From contig JAHQVJ010000175.1 of NCBI GenBank assembly GCA_019634415.1, positions 28,041-92,040 of the forward strand: a DNA stretch of 64,000 bases, given 5' to 3'. The notes beneath the pieces are model-generated. The model had not been told where the DNA came from. It saw only the letters and a list, made by a program, of their open reading frames with translations, and made no database searches. Within the stretch, counting starts at the first letter, position 1; each line of letters opens with the position of its first letter. Shown here one piece after another: positions 53,350 through 62,474 of this stretch. Origin of the DNA: Myxococcales bacterium (GTDB taxonomy: Bacteria > Myxococcota_A > UBA796 > GCA-2862545). The translations under genes and the position numbers were made by a program.

Positions 53350-55449
53350 ATGGGTCGCCGACGCCGCAGCTTGATCAACTCCAAGGGCACGCAGCCCTCC
53401 GCCGACGAGCAGGCCGCCCAACCCACCCCCCTGTCCGCTGGCTTGGCGGAGGACTCGGCGCTGCTCGCCGCCACCGACGACTTCGACGAGGAAGAGACCG
53501 AGCTCGACGAGACGGCCGAGACCGAGGTCGACGAGACCGAGGTCGACGAGACCGAGCCGGCATCGGAGATCGAGGCGGTATCGGATCCAGAGGCGGAGGA
53601 GCTCGAAGCCGCTGAACCTGAGGCGGAGGGCGCCACGGAGACCGAGCCGCTCGCCGCCACCGAAGCGGAGCCGGAGCCGGCCGCAGCGCCCGAGCCGGAG
53701 GCCCCTGCAGCGCCCGAGCCGGAGACCCCGGCCGAGCCTGCCCTGCCCGACCCGGCGGGCGACGACGCAGACACCCTCGACACAGCCCCCCAAGCCATCT
53801 TCACCATGGCCATCGACCCCGACCTCATGGCTCGGGCCGAGGCGGAGGCCATGGCAGAGATCACGCAGGGAGCCGCTCCGGCGGCGCCCCCAGAGCCCGA
53901 GACGGCCGCCGACGAGGCCACCGCTCCCACCGTCGACATGGCTCCGCCCGATCCCTTCGGCGTAGGGACCGCCTCCCTGCCTCCAGAGCCGCCCTCCAGC
54001 GCCGCTGACCCCATCCCCTCGGTGTTGGCCGAGCTGGCCGACGAGGAGCCCATCGCCTCGGAGGACTCCTCTCCCGAGGTCCTGGACGAGGCGCTGATGC
54101 CCACGGCGTTGGAGGCTCCGCCCCCGCTCCCGGCGGTGGAGATCGAGCAGCCCCCGCCCCCGCTTCCTTCGAGCGAGCCAGCGCCGCCCGTCGACGCCCC
54201 GGCGGATCTCGACGTGGGACTCCCCTCCTGGGCGCGCTCGGCGGCCGAGGCGGAGTCAACCCCGGCACCGCCGATCCCGGCACCCATCGCCGAGACGCCG
54301 CCAGCCCCCATCGCCGAGGTGGCCCCGGCACCCATCGTGGAGCCAGAGCCACCAGTGGCGCCCGAGCCAACGGTCGACGCTTCGACCCGACCCGCACCGC
54401 TCCCCACGGACGAGGTCCTCGACGCTCCTTCTCCCGGCCAGTTCGAGCCTGCCGCCCTCGCTGACGAGGCACCCTCGGAGCAGCCCGAGGCATCGCCTCC
54501 CGAGCACTACGACAACGATCCGGAGCCCGCTCCCCTGCAGCCTCCGAGCTCCCGACCTGCTCCGCTACCCTCGAAGCTCGGCTCGGCCACGGAGGCGCAG
54601 GCACCCACGGCGAAGGCCACCGACGCAGACGAAGAGCCCTCGCTGCACACCCCTGCTCCCGTCGACGCTCCGGTGGCCCTGGAGCTGGGGGACGTGGGCC
54701 AGGAGTCTCCGGCCTACGTGGCGCCCCAGGTCTTCGCCGATCCCCCCATCCCCGGTGTGATGGACAACCTCACACCGCAGCCCGCCACGCGCAGCCGAAC
54801 CCCCGTGAGCGAGGGGCTGGGCGACCAGCCCTCCTACATCGACGACACGCCCCCCGCCGCGGACACCTTCGATCCCATCAGCTGGGCCGACGAGCGACGG
54901 CGCCAGGAGCGCACGGGCCGAGGTGGCGGCGGCTCCAGCGATCTTCTCCGAGGGGTGGCCTTCGTGGGGATGGGGATCTTCGGGCTGGCGCTGATCCTGA
55001 TCATCGTGCTGTTCGTCATCGAGCGCCCTCGCCCCGTGCAGGAGGGCCTGATCTCGAACGAGCCGCCGAAGGCGGGACTCGACGCTCAGCCAGGCTCGGC
55101 CCCTCCCGACGTGGTCGAGCCGATGACGGCGCCTCGCCCCCCGGCCACCAAGGTTCGCCCCAAGCCCGAGCCTCCCTCGAGGCGAGCCCGCCGTGGTGAC
55201 CGGACCGAGACGCCGGCTGCAGCCCCCCAGACGGAGGCCGGTCCTCCGACGCTCCGGATCCGGAGCAACCGAAAGGTGCTGGTGTACGTGGATGGCCGCC
55301 CCATCGGCTACACCCCCCAGAACCACGTGACCGACGCAGGGCCTCACAGCGTGAGCGCGGTGGTCCCCGGCCAGCCCGCCACCCGCCAGACCCGCTCGGT
55401 GACGCTTTCGTCGGATGACGGGGCGGTGGCGGTGGAGTTCACCTTCTAG
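53350..55449 (+). CDS. Bitopic membrane protein with Pro/Ala/Glu-rich domain and C-terminal PEGA domain
   Basis: This 699-residue protein has an N-terminal half (20-500) of low complexity, rich in Pro, Ala, Glu and Asp (TELDETAETEVDETEVD; AAPEPEAPAAPEPETP), probably disordered. A short basic segment precedes one transmembrane helix at about 537-559 (GVAFVGMGIFGLALILIIVLFVI). After a second Pro-rich linker the last 70 residues form a PEGA domain (RIRSNRKVLVYVDGRPIGYTPQNH, PHSVSAVVPG). PEGA domains are linked to surface or periplasmic protein binding and are common on myxobacterial kinases. Third in the coiled-coil/HTH-like trio. Confidence 0.75.
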   Translation: MGRRRRSLINSKGTQPSADEQAAQPTPLSAGLAEDSALLAATDDFDEEETELDETAETEVDETEVDETEPASEIEAVSDPEAEELEAAEPEAEGATETEPLAATEAEPEPAAAPEPEAPAAPEPETPAEPALPDPAGDDADTLDTAPQAIFTMAIDPDLMARAEAEAMAEITQGAAPAAPPEPETAADEATAPTVDMAPPDPFGVGTASLPPEPPSSAADPIPSVLAELADEEPIASEDSSPEVLDEALMPTALEAPPPLPAVEIEQPPPPLPSSEPAPPVDAPADLDVGLPSWARSAAEAESTPAPPIPAPIAETPPAPIAEVAPAPIVEPEPPVAPEPTVDASTRPAPLPTDEVLDAPSPGQFEPAALADEAPSEQPEASPPEHYDNDPEPAPLQPPSSRPAPLPSKLGSATEAQAPTAKATDADEEPSLHTPAPVDAPVALELGDVGQESPAYVAPQVFADPPIPGVMDNLTPQPATRSRTPVSEGLGDQPSYIDDTPPAADTFDPISWADERRRQERTGRGGGGSSDLLRGVAFVGMGIFGLALILIIVLFVIERPRPVQEGLISNEPPKAGLDAQPGSAPPDVVEPMTAPRPPATKVRPKPEPPSRRARRGDRTETPAAAPQTEAGPPTLRIRSNRKVLVYVDGRPIGYTPQNHVTDAGPHSVSAVVPGQPATRQTRSVTLSSDDGAVAVEFTF

Positions 55450-55464
55450 ATACGTCGGCCTGCG

Positions 55465-56667
55465 ATGGACGTGCTGCTTCTCACCATGGTCCTCGGGAGT
55501 GCCCGAGCGGCCCCTCCCGATCCGCGCCCCCGCCTGGAGCGGCAGGTGATGCGTCGGACCTCGCGCACGACCAAGGCGGAGACCCGCTGGTCGGGAATGT
55601 GCCTCGACACCCGAGGCGAGCCGGCTGCGACCGAGCGCTGCCCGAGCCGGCTGGAGCGCGGCCTGGTGAATCGTCGGGCGCGCCTCAGCCTGGTGGAGAG
55701 CCGCCTGATCGCGGTGGGCCGACCGGCCACCGAGGTCGAGGTGTTCTACGCGACGAACCGAGAGCCCTGGCGCCGCGCGCGACGTTGGTACCACCCTCGA
55801 GATGCGGGCACCCTCGAGTACGGAATCGTCACCGTGCACGTGCCGGAGAACCACCCCGCGGGGAAGCTGGAGAAGGCGCTGTCGGTGAGCCGAGTGGACG
55901 TGCTGCCGGTGGAGGAGTGGGAGTCCCGCCTCGCGGCTCAGAGCCGGGGCGCCTCCGTGCTCACCTACGTCCACGGCTTCAACAACAGCTTCGCCTACGC
56001 CGCGCGCCGCACCGCCCAGATCAGCCACGACGTGCGCACGGCGGTGGTGCCGGTGTTGTTCAGCTGGCCGTCCCACGGAGGCACCCCGCTGGCGGGGGCC
56101 AAGTACACCTTCGACGAGAACGCCGCCGCGAGGTCCAGCCCGGCCTTCGCGCAGCTCCTCGACCGGCTGTTGGCGGTGGACGGACCCGTCGACGCGGAGG
56201 TGTCGGTGCTCGCACACTCGCTGGGCACCCGCGTGGTGGCCGACGCGCTGCTGGATCTGCAGATGTCCGACACCCCCCGGCGTCCGCTGCAGCAGCTGAT
56301 CCTGTCGGCCCCCGACATCGACACGTCGGTGTTCGCCCGACGCTACCTGCCACGCGCCACGCAGCTCAGCGAGCGTCTGACGATCTACTGTGCGCGCGAC
56401 GATCGGGCGATCCGCCTCTCGCGGCGCGTGCACGGAGGCTACGAGCGGCTGGGCAGCTGCCGGCCAGAGCCCATGGCGGAGCTGACGAGCCCCGATCTGG
56501 AGATCATCGACGGCTCGAGGCTCACGGTCAGCGTGGTGGACCACAACAAGGTGTCGAGCTCGCCGCGGCTGCTGCACGACCTCACCCTCGTGCTCCACGG
56601 CCTCCCGGCCACCCACCCGGCACGCGCCCTGATCGCACGCGACACCCACCACGAGCTGCCGCCATGA
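55465..56667 (+). CDS. Secreted DUF900-family alpha/beta hydrolase
   Basis: This 400-residue protein has a signal peptide (MDVLLLTMVLGSARA). The hydrolase fold includes VEVFYATNREPW (family start), SVLTYVHGFNNSFAYAARRTAQ, VLFSWPSHGG, VSVLAHSLGTRVV (nucleophile Ser in the HSLG elbow) and LILSAPDIDTSVF with the likely Asp. The C-terminal VVDHNKVSSS carries the His. Members are esterase- or lipase-like; the substrate is unknown. It starts 15 nt after the PEGA gene and is probably co-transcribed. Cysteines at MCLDTRG and RCPSRL suggest a disulfide. Confidence 0.82.
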   Translation: MDVLLLTMVLGSARAAPPDPRPRLERQVMRRTSRTTKAETRWSGMCLDTRGEPAATERCPSRLERGLVNRRARLSLVESRLIAVGRPATEVEVFYATNREPWRRARRWYHPRDAGTLEYGIVTVHVPENHPAGKLEKALSVSRVDVLPVEEWESRLAAQSRGASVLTYVHGFNNSFAYAARRTAQISHDVRTAVVPVLFSWPSHGGTPLAGAKYTFDENAAARSSPAFAQLLDRLLAVDGPVDAEVSVLAHSLGTRVVADALLDLQMSDTPRRPLQQLILSAPDIDTSVFARRYLPRATQLSERLTIYCARDDRAIRLSRRVHGGYERLGSCRPEPMAELTSPDLEIIDGSRLTVSVVDHNKVSSSPRLLHDLTLVLHGLPATHPARALIARDTHHELPP

Positions 56668-56710
56668 TCCGCTGCGGGGGCATCGGGGTCGGCGCTGGGT
56701 ACGACAGTGC

Positions 56711-56950
56711 ATGGAACCTGAACAACCGACGTCCGAGCCCGAATCCCAACCCCATGGCGGCCTCTGGGCTCGCACCGACACCCAGATCTGGCTGGGCCTC
56801 TTCGTAGGCATCGGCTTGGCCGTGGGCCTGGTGCTGTTCCCCGACGACTGGTCCATCGCACGCAAGCTCGCCGGAGGCGTGCTGCTGGGGGTGGGAGCCA
56901 CCTTCTGCGTGTTCATGCCCCGCATGATCGGCGGGCGCGACTTCAACTGA
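56711..56950 (+). CDS. Small membrane protein, two transmembrane helices
   Basis: This 79-residue protein has an N-terminal Glu/Pro/Ser-rich segment, two hydrophobic helices (IWLGLFVGIGLAVGLVLF and LAGGVLLGVGATFCVFMPRM) and a short tail. No family recognised. The ATG at 56711 follows the DUF900 gene by 43 nt. Its last eight bases overlap the end of the convergent yggS gene. Confidence 0.6.
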   Translation: MEPEQPTSEPESQPHGGLWARTDTQIWLGLFVGIGLAVGLVLFPDDWSIARKLAGGVLLGVGATFCVFMPRMIGGRDFN

Positions 56951-57620
56951 CGCGCGCCTGCCTCGGACCGAAGATGGCGGTGCCCACGCGCACCCACGTG
57001 GCTCCGTGCGCGATGGCGACCTCGAAGTCGTGGCTCATGCCCATGGACAGCTCGGTCAGGGGCAGCCCCTGGTCGCGACCGGTCGCGGCGAGCTCGGCCA
57101 GCTGCGCGAAGTAGGGTGCGGCCTGCTCGGGCAGCTCCACACGGGGCGGCAGCGTCATGAGCCCGACCACGCGGATCCCGGGCACCTCCCCCAGCGTGGC
57201 GCAGCGCTCGAGCGCCTCCTGCGGCGGCACGCCCCCCTTGGAGTGCTCCGAGCCGAGGTTCACCGACACGAGGCACCCGAGCTCTCCGGAGGCCCGCTTG
57301 GCGAGCGCCTCGGCCTGCGACACCGTCTCGAGGGCGTGCACCCGATGGGCGACGGGCGCCACGTACTTCGCCTTGTTGCTCTGCAGCCGCCCCACGAAGT
57401 GCCAGCACACGTCGCTGGGCAGCTGCGGCCCCTTGTCGCGCAGCTCCTGGGCGTAGCTCTCGCCGAAGTGCAGCTGCCCCTCGGCATAGGCCTGCGCGAC
57501 CGTCGCGGCGGGCCAGGTCTTGGAGACCGCGATCAGACCCACCTCCGACGGGTCCCGCCCCGCGCGAGCGCAGGCGGCCTGCACCCGATCACGCACGGCT
57601 GCCAGCCGATCAGCGAGCAT
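56943..57620 (-). CDS. yggS: YggS-family pyridoxal phosphate homeostasis protein
   Basis: This 225-residue protein has a PLP-binding TIM-barrel fold. The PLP Lys sits in LIAVSKTWPA (about 34). Further landmarks are FGESYAQEL, WHFVGRLQSNKAKYV, VNLGSEHSKGG, GLMTLPP and LSMGMSHDFEVAI with GATWVRVGTAIFG at the end. YggS (PLPBP) controls vitamin B6 pools. The ATG at 57620 lies inside the maf gene (11-nt overlap). This arrangement of yggS-maf-thioesterase with overlapping starts suggests one transcript. Confidence 0.92.
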   Translation of the reverse strand: MLADRLAAVRDRVQAACARAGRDPSEVGLIAVSKTWPAATVAQAYAEGQLHFGESYAQELRDKGPQLPSDVCWHFVGRLQSNKAKYVAPVAHRVHALETVSQAEALAKRASGELGCLVSVNLGSEHSKGGVPPQEALERCATLGEVPGIRVVGLMTLPPRVELPEQAAPYFAQLAELAATGRDQGLPLTELSMGMSHDFEVAIAHGATWVRVGTAIFGPRQARVS

Positions 57621-58179
57621 GGTGCGGCTCCACGCCGAGCTGCCGCAGCACCTGCAGCGTCTCCTCGACGGGCAGGCCCACCACGTTGGTCCACGACCCC
57701 ACCACCTCGCCCACGAACGCGCCCGCGCGACCCTGGATCCCATAGGCGCCCGCCTTGTCGTCGGCGTCGCCGGTGGCGAGGTAGGCGTCGATCTCGGCCG
57801 TGGACAGCTCTCGGAAGCGCACACGGGTGGTGACGGAGAACACGGTGTGCTGTGTGCCTCGCCCCACGCAGACCCCCGTGGTCACCGCATGCTGCGCACC
57901 CGACAGCGCTGCGAGGTGGCGAGCCGCCTCGGACCGGTCCACGGGCTTGTCGAAGATGCGGTCCCCTTGGTGCACCACGGTGTCGGCTGCGACCACCACG
58001 CGGTCCTCGGGAGCGGTGGCCCCCTTGGTGGCGGCCAGCCGCTCGGCGTGGGCCACGGGGTCGTCGCTCGGTCGCCGGGTCTCGTCGACGTCGGCTGGAT
58101 GCACCTCCACCTCGATCCCGCACCACGTCAGCAGCGCCCGTCGACGCGGCGAGCCGCTGGCCAGCCACACCGCGCTCAT
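57610..58179 (-). CDS. maf: Maf-family nucleotide pyrophosphatase
   Basis: This 189-residue protein starts WLASGSPRRRALL (the family hallmark SxSPRR), followed by PADVDETRRP, DRVVVAADTVV (catalytic Asp and metal region), KPVDRSEAARHLAALSG, and DKAGAYGIQG. Maf proteins hydrolyse modified or canonical dTTP, UTP or CTP to monophosphates to keep the nucleotide pool clean. Its ATG overlaps the end of the thioesterase by 4 nt. It overlaps yggS by 11 nt at the other end. Confidence 0.92.
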   Translation of the reverse strand: MSAVWLASGSPRRRALLTWCGIEVEVHPADVDETRRPSDDPVAHAERLAATKGATAPEDRVVVAADTVVHQGDRIFDKPVDRSEAARHLAALSGAQHAVTTGVCVGRGTQHTVFSVTTRVRFRELSTAEIDAYLATGDADDKAGAYGIQGRAGAFVGEVVGSWTNVVGLPVEETLQVLRQLGVEPHHAR

Positions 58180-58712
58180 GGCGTGTTGCGCCCTGCGCGG
58201 ATGCGCTCCCGGTGGGCCAGCCGCGTCTGGCGCCGCTGCTGCGCCTCCCGGTGGCGGCGGATCTCGATCTCGCTGTGAGGGCGCAGCTGCGGAACCGGGC
58301 ACGGCTTGCGGTCCGTGTCCACGGCCACGAAGGTCAGGTAGGCCGCCGAGGTGTGCACCCGCTTTCCCGTGAACGGATCTTCTTCCTCCACCCGCACCCC
58401 CACCTCCATGGAGGTGCGCCCGGCCCAGTTCACCTGGGCCTGCAGCACCGCCACCATGCCGCGGCGGATGGGGGCCTTGAACACCAGCCCGTCCATGCCC
58501 GCCGTGACGACGTTGCAGTTGCAGAACCGCTGAGCCGCGACGGCGGCGCACACGTCGATCCAGGAGCAGACCTGCCCCCCGAAGACGGTGTCGAGCGCGT
58601 TGCAGTCGCCCGGCATCACGATCCAGGTCATCTCGGTACGTGTCGCAGAAGGGTGCACGATACGCACGTCTGTGGAAGCTGTTCGTTTCGAGTTGTGCGT
58701 CTCGTCGTTCAT
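58176..58712 (-). CDS. Acyl-CoA thioesterase (hotdog fold, YciA-like)
   Basis: This 178-residue protein has a hotdog domain at residues 20-140: WIVMPGDCNALDTVFGGQVCSW with the Asp/Asn-containing GGxxxxW helix, FKAPIRRGMVAVLQAQVNWAG, and GKRVHTSAAYLTFVAVD. The form (VRVEEEDPFTGKR) matches YciA/acyl-CoA thioesterase 7-type enzymes that hydrolyse acyl-CoA. A basic C-terminal tail of about 30 residues (REAQQRRQTRLAHRERIRA) is extra. It is first in the maf-yggS overlap group. Confidence 0.87.
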   Translation of the reverse strand: MNDETHNSKRTASTDVRIVHPSATRTEMTWIVMPGDCNALDTVFGGQVCSWIDVCAAVAAQRFCNCNVVTAGMDGLVFKAPIRRGMVAVLQAQVNWAGRTSMEVGVRVEEEDPFTGKRVHTSAAYLTFVAVDTDRKPCPVPQLRPHSEIEIRRHREAQQRRQTRLAHRERIRAGRNTP

Positions 58713-58905
58713 CGGAGGACTCCGCCGTGGGAAGCGGAATCACATTGTCTTCGTCTGCAGACCACTGATCGAGTCCAGACTCCTCAGCGCTTCCTCTTGA
58801 TTCTCCGCCGTGGCCTGGCGGTAGAACTTGGACATGACGCAGGCTACCCGGAGGTGGTCCACATCCGATCGACGGGTGCGGGTTGCGAGACCAGCGGGGT
58901 TGCGA

Positions 58906-59670
58906 TCATGCCCGACCCAACCGGACGGACACGACCCGGAGCATGGAGAAGGTTCGACTCTGTAGATCCTCCATCTCCAGGCGCACAGGGATCAGGTGGC
59001 CATCCACTTCCTCGGTCCACACGTCCAGCCGCCGCGTGAGCCTATCCTCGCGGTCGTAGACAGCCATCGAGGCCACCGCTCCCGTCTCCTTGTCGATGTG
59101 GAGGATGCGGGTCTCGCCTCCCCATCGGTCCGGATCGATGCGCACCACCCATTGGGCCGGGTTGGCAGGAAGCATCGTGTGGGGGCTGTCGGGCACGGCG
59201 GACAGCAGGTCCCGATACCGGAAGCCGCTGCCGATGAACCGCGCCCAGAGCATGCCGCCATCTACCTCGTACACCCCGAGCGTCGGGGAGTAGGTCAGTA
59301 GCCGAAGCGATGCGCCGCGACGACGGAAGCGAAACACTTCCTGTCCGGCCAGATCATCGGGAGCCAGCACCTCCAGGTGAGCAAGGGTGCCCCACTCGCT
59401 CCGCTCCGTGGTCATGCGTACAGAGCGCGTCCGCCACCGTCCCCATCCAGACCAAATCTCCAGCTCCAACGACCACACGCCCGACGGCAGACCGGGGATC
59501 GCATCGAGCAATGCGCTGGCATCCGGTGGCGAGGCCGGCGATGACGCATCATCGCCATGCTGTGGGGCGATGGTGACCGCCGCGACCGCCCCGAGGCTCC
59601 AGAGCACAGCAGCAGGAGTCAAGGCCCACCAGCGAGACCAGCTAGGCACAGCAACTCGCTGCGATCCCAT
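58906..59670 (-). CDS. LolA-like exported protein
   Basis: This 254-residue protein has an N-terminal membrane or signal segment (WWALTPAAVLWSLGAVAAVTIAP). The mature part resembles the outer-membrane lipoprotein-sorting (LolA-like) fold seen in several Gram-negative exported proteins: long beta strands (VWSLELEIWSGWGRWRTRSVRM; LTYSPTLGVYEVDG), then WARFIGSGFRYRDLL, IDKETGAVASMAVYD and GHLIPVRLEMED. A function in lipid or lipoprotein transport is inference. It stands alone, about 190 nt after the thioesterase group. Confidence 0.6.
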   Translation of the reverse strand: MGSQRVAVPSWSRWWALTPAAVLWSLGAVAAVTIAPQHGDDASSPASPPDASALLDAIPGLPSGVWSLELEIWSGWGRWRTRSVRMTTERSEWGTLAHLEVLAPDDLAGQEVFRFRRRGASLRLLTYSPTLGVYEVDGGMLWARFIGSGFRYRDLLSAVPDSPHTMLPANPAQWVVRIDPDRWGGETRILHIDKETGAVASMAVYDREDRLTRRLDVWTEEVDGHLIPVRLEMEDLQSRTFSMLRVVSVRLGRA

Positions 59671-60035
59671 ATGCCCCTACCAAGAAGAGATCCGGCATCA
59701 GTGTGCCACCCAGGTACTACTGCGTCCACTCCCTGAGCCTGGCCGGCCGAGACGAAGATCTGCACGAGGCGTTCGTCACCGACATGGAGCCCGATGAGAA
59801 GCTCCAGGCTCGCCTTGACGCCGAGCACGCCCACAACCGCAGCGAGAACGTCGCGTTCCACCCCTGGCCGGGCCATGCGCCGTAGCGCCATGCCGGAGGC
59901 GCAACCGCCTCGCACGCATCTGGCACCGCCCCGGCGACGACTACGGCGTCACGCTCGGCGCCGTCGAGCCGGGAGAGGCTGTGCGCGTGGGGCGGCCGAT
60001 CGCCGAGACCGTGAGGGCGGGCGGCGGGTCGTGAG
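59671..60035. other. 365-base stretch with one small possible gene
   Basis: A plus-strand frame at 59703-59885 (60 codons, GTG start, no clear ribosome-binding site) reads MPPRYYCVHSLSLAGRDEDL and then EAFVTDMEPDEKLQARLDAE. Downstream, a different plus frame to the TGA at 60032 reads YGVTLGAVEPGEAVRVGRPI and looks coding-like but has no start. The two pieces could be a frameshifted remnant. No domain recognised. Confidence 0.3.
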
Positions 60036-61094
60036 TCACGGCACGGCTCCTGCTCGGCACGAGCCGTCGAGTTGAAAGCCGGTCCTGAACGCGTCGGCGT
60101 CCGCAGGGTTGCTCGGTATGCCGATCTGGTCGACGTTCGGCTCGACGACCACGGCCTTGGTGCCCGGGGCCCCCTCGAAGTGGCTGTCCTGGAGCTCCAA
60201 TCTCAACGCACCGTGGGCTGCGCTGGCCAAGAGCGAACCGGCTCGGCCGTGTGGGGCCCGCCCGCCGAAGGACATGCTCTTCTGAATCGTGACGATCCCG
60301 CCCAGCAGCTCCAGGTCTCCCGTCGTCGACCCTCGGTTGTTGGCGAAGAGACCCTGCTGGATGCTGGTTCGCCCCCCTTCCACCTTGAGTGCTCCGGGCC
60401 CCTGATCTGCGACGTTGGCACAAGCGCGGCTACGATTCCAGGCAAGCCAGCCTCCGCTCATCCGAATCGCCCCTGCTCGCCTCGACTCATTGCCTACAAA
60501 GAGGCTTCGCTCGACGAAACAATGCGCAGAGTTGGTGCACACGACAGGTGCATCACCGCCTCGATTGTCTCGAACAACCGAGTCTACGACCGCGAGATGG
60601 CCTCCGAGTACGGAGACGGCGGGAGCATCACCGACGCCACTCAGGGTGGTGTCCTGAACGACGCCATCAGCACCCGTTTCGACCACGATGGGGACATTCG
60701 AGAGCCGGCTCTGGAGGATCACCAGACGGCTTCCGTCACCGCGAGCCACGATGGATCCACCCCGAATCGTCTGGTCTTCGAGCACGAGCACCCCCCCGTC
60801 GGACACTTCGAAGCGCAGCCGTGCCGCACGTGCTGCCCACGCCGACACATCCACGTCGCGCAACGTCAGCCGCCCCGAAGCCACCACGACGAGGACGTCG
60901 CGGTCGCTGCCGACCAACCGCACATCCTCCAACAGCACGGTTGCTCGGACCTCGTGCACCGCCTGGTGAAGAGCCAGCGTGTCGTCGGCGCGCGCGTTCG
61001 CTGCTGCAGCTGCGAGGGTGGGGTGTTCCGCCCCTGGGCCAACGGTCAGCCTAGCCGACCACGCGCACACCACACCTAGGAACAACATGAGCAT
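60036..61094 (-). CDS. Secreted parallel beta-helix protein
   Basis: This 352-residue protein has a signal peptide (MLFLGVVCAWSARL). The body has the short, regular beta units of a right-handed parallel beta-helix: GVLVLEDQTIRGGSIVARG, VPIVVETGADGVVQDTTLSG, SVLGGHLAVVDSVVRDNRGG, ALKVEGGRTSIQQGLFANN. Family members are surface or secreted polysaccharide-active or adhesive proteins; the activity is unknown. Cys in VVCTNSAHCF and SRACAN may pair. Base composition here starts to drop. Confidence 0.65.
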   Translation of the reverse strand: MLMLFLGVVCAWSARLTVGPGAEHPTLAAAAANARADDTLALHQAVHEVRATVLLEDVRLVGSDRDVLVVVASGRLTLRDVDVSAWAARAARLRFEVSDGGVLVLEDQTIRGGSIVARGDGSRLVILQSRLSNVPIVVETGADGVVQDTTLSGVGDAPAVSVLGGHLAVVDSVVRDNRGGDAPVVCTNSAHCFVERSLFVGNESRRAGAIRMSGGWLAWNRSRACANVADQGPGALKVEGGRTSIQQGLFANNRGSTTGDLELLGGIVTIQKSMSFGGRAPHGRAGSLLASAAHGALRLELQDSHFEGAPGTKAVVVEPNVDQIGIPSNPADADAFRTGFQLDGSCRAGAVP

Positions 61095-61112
61095 GTACAG
61101 CTCCCTTGCGGA

Positions 61113-62438
61113 TCATGGCACTGTGAAGGCATGCAGGGTGATCTGTTGATCGGGCGGAGGCGGAGGCCCGAGTGGGGCCGCCGCCTCCACACAGTCGGCA
61201 AGAAGATCACTGTTCGACGACCACTCGTGCCACTCCCACGACGTTCGCCACGTGGCCTGTCCGGTGACCACGGGCCGCGGCGGTGGGTGATCTTCGGCGC
61301 ACCGTTGGACGACGACCCGCACTCCGGCCTGCCAGCTGGAGACGTTGGCCTCCTGGTCCACGGCTACCCAGGCTTCGGCAACGTCGAGCTCGTCTCGAAG
61401 ACCCTGACACCCCTCACTCCACTCCGCACACCGCGCATCGAGGGAGTCGGCGAAACGCTCAGCCCAAGCTCGTGCGCGCGTCGTGTCTCGCACAGCCAGC
61501 GCGCTCCGCATCCCGAGTTCGACGAGCGGCGCCCGCCTTCCGATGCTCTCGGTGTCGTCGTGAATCGCGGCGACGACGTCGAGGACCTCCTCCGTCAAGG
61601 GAAGCCCGCTCCCGAGTGCAGCATCCGCCAGCTGTTGTGCGACGACATCTTGCACGAGCGGATCGGACGTCTGCATCAAGGCCTCGGATCCCGCATCGAT
61701 CAACGCGTCCTCGTCCATCGTGCTCGACTTCAAGTGGCCTAGGGCGTACACACGATACAGCCTCGCATAGTCGCCTACCTGATGATCAGGGTGCCATTGA
61801 ACGAGACGCTCGGCTGCATCGAGGAGCGGCTCCAGCTGCAGTTGCGGTCGAGGCGCATCCCCCGCGGCGCCCTCGCCACGCTCCTTCCACCTCGCCCGTG
61901 CCTCCCTCTCCTCCGCGACGGCCACCTGTCGCTCCATCTCCATCGCGAGCAGTCCGATCCACGGCGCCCCTCGAGTCAGCAGATCATTGGTTGCTCCAAC
62001 GGAGTCAGCCATCTCCAGAGCGGCCTCTAGGTTCGGAGACTCGTCCGAGAGTTCACCGTAGAGGTCCATCTCCATTGATGCGTCTTCGAAGGGGAGCTCT
62101 GCTGGATCGGGCAGGAATTCGGAGGGCGACAGGTCGACATAGCTGAATCTGAGCTGCCGCATGGGGCCGCCCAACACAGGATTGTAGGTGAACAGACCGA
62201 TCTCGCCGACCGCGACGGCAATCGTCACATGGCGTGGCTCGGGGTCTGCCCTCCGTTGGGCGACCGGGGGAGGGTTGGCGCGTGCGCTCAGCCGATCTTG
62301 GAGGGCGGCCTGCCCTGCCCTGCTCTGAGAGGGTGCCGGCCCCGCCTCCGCCAGTTGTCGATACCTGATTGCTGCCCACGGCAGAGCGACCAGAACAAGG
62401 GCGACGAGAACTGCGATGGAAATCTTACGGGGTCGCAC
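61113..62438 (-). CDS. Membrane-anchored protein of unknown function
   Basis: This 441-residue protein starts at GTG with a GGGGG stretch upstream. One membrane helix lies at residues 7-25 (SIAVLVALVLVALPWAAI), so the rest is periplasmic or cytosolic. The rest is mostly helical (LEAALEMADSVGATNDLLT; LYRVYALGHLKSSTMDEDALI; LVQDVVAQQLADAAL), with a C-terminal beta region (VVTGQATWRTSWEWHEWS). It could be a TPR-like protein with an additional domain; no family recognised. It lies 18 nt from the beta-helix gene on the same strand, suggesting one transcript. Confidence 0.6.
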   Translation of the reverse strand: MRPRKISIAVLVALVLVALPWAAIRYRQLAEAGPAPSQSRAGQAALQDRLSARANPPPVAQRRADPEPRHVTIAVAVGEIGLFTYNPVLGGPMRQLRFSYVDLSPSEFLPDPAELPFEDASMEMDLYGELSDESPNLEAALEMADSVGATNDLLTRGAPWIGLLAMEMERQVAVAEEREARARWKERGEGAAGDAPRPQLQLEPLLDAAERLVQWHPDHQVGDYARLYRVYALGHLKSSTMDEDALIDAGSEALMQTSDPLVQDVVAQQLADAALGSGLPLTEEVLDVVAAIHDDTESIGRRAPLVELGMRSALAVRDTTRARAWAERFADSLDARCAEWSEGCQGLRDELDVAEAWVAVDQEANVSSWQAGVRVVVQRCAEDHPPPRPVVTGQATWRTSWEWHEWSSNSDLLADCVEAAAPLGPPPPPDQQITLHAFTVP

Positions 62439-62474
62439 CTTTCCCCCAATACGCCCACGGACGTCATCCTGCCA

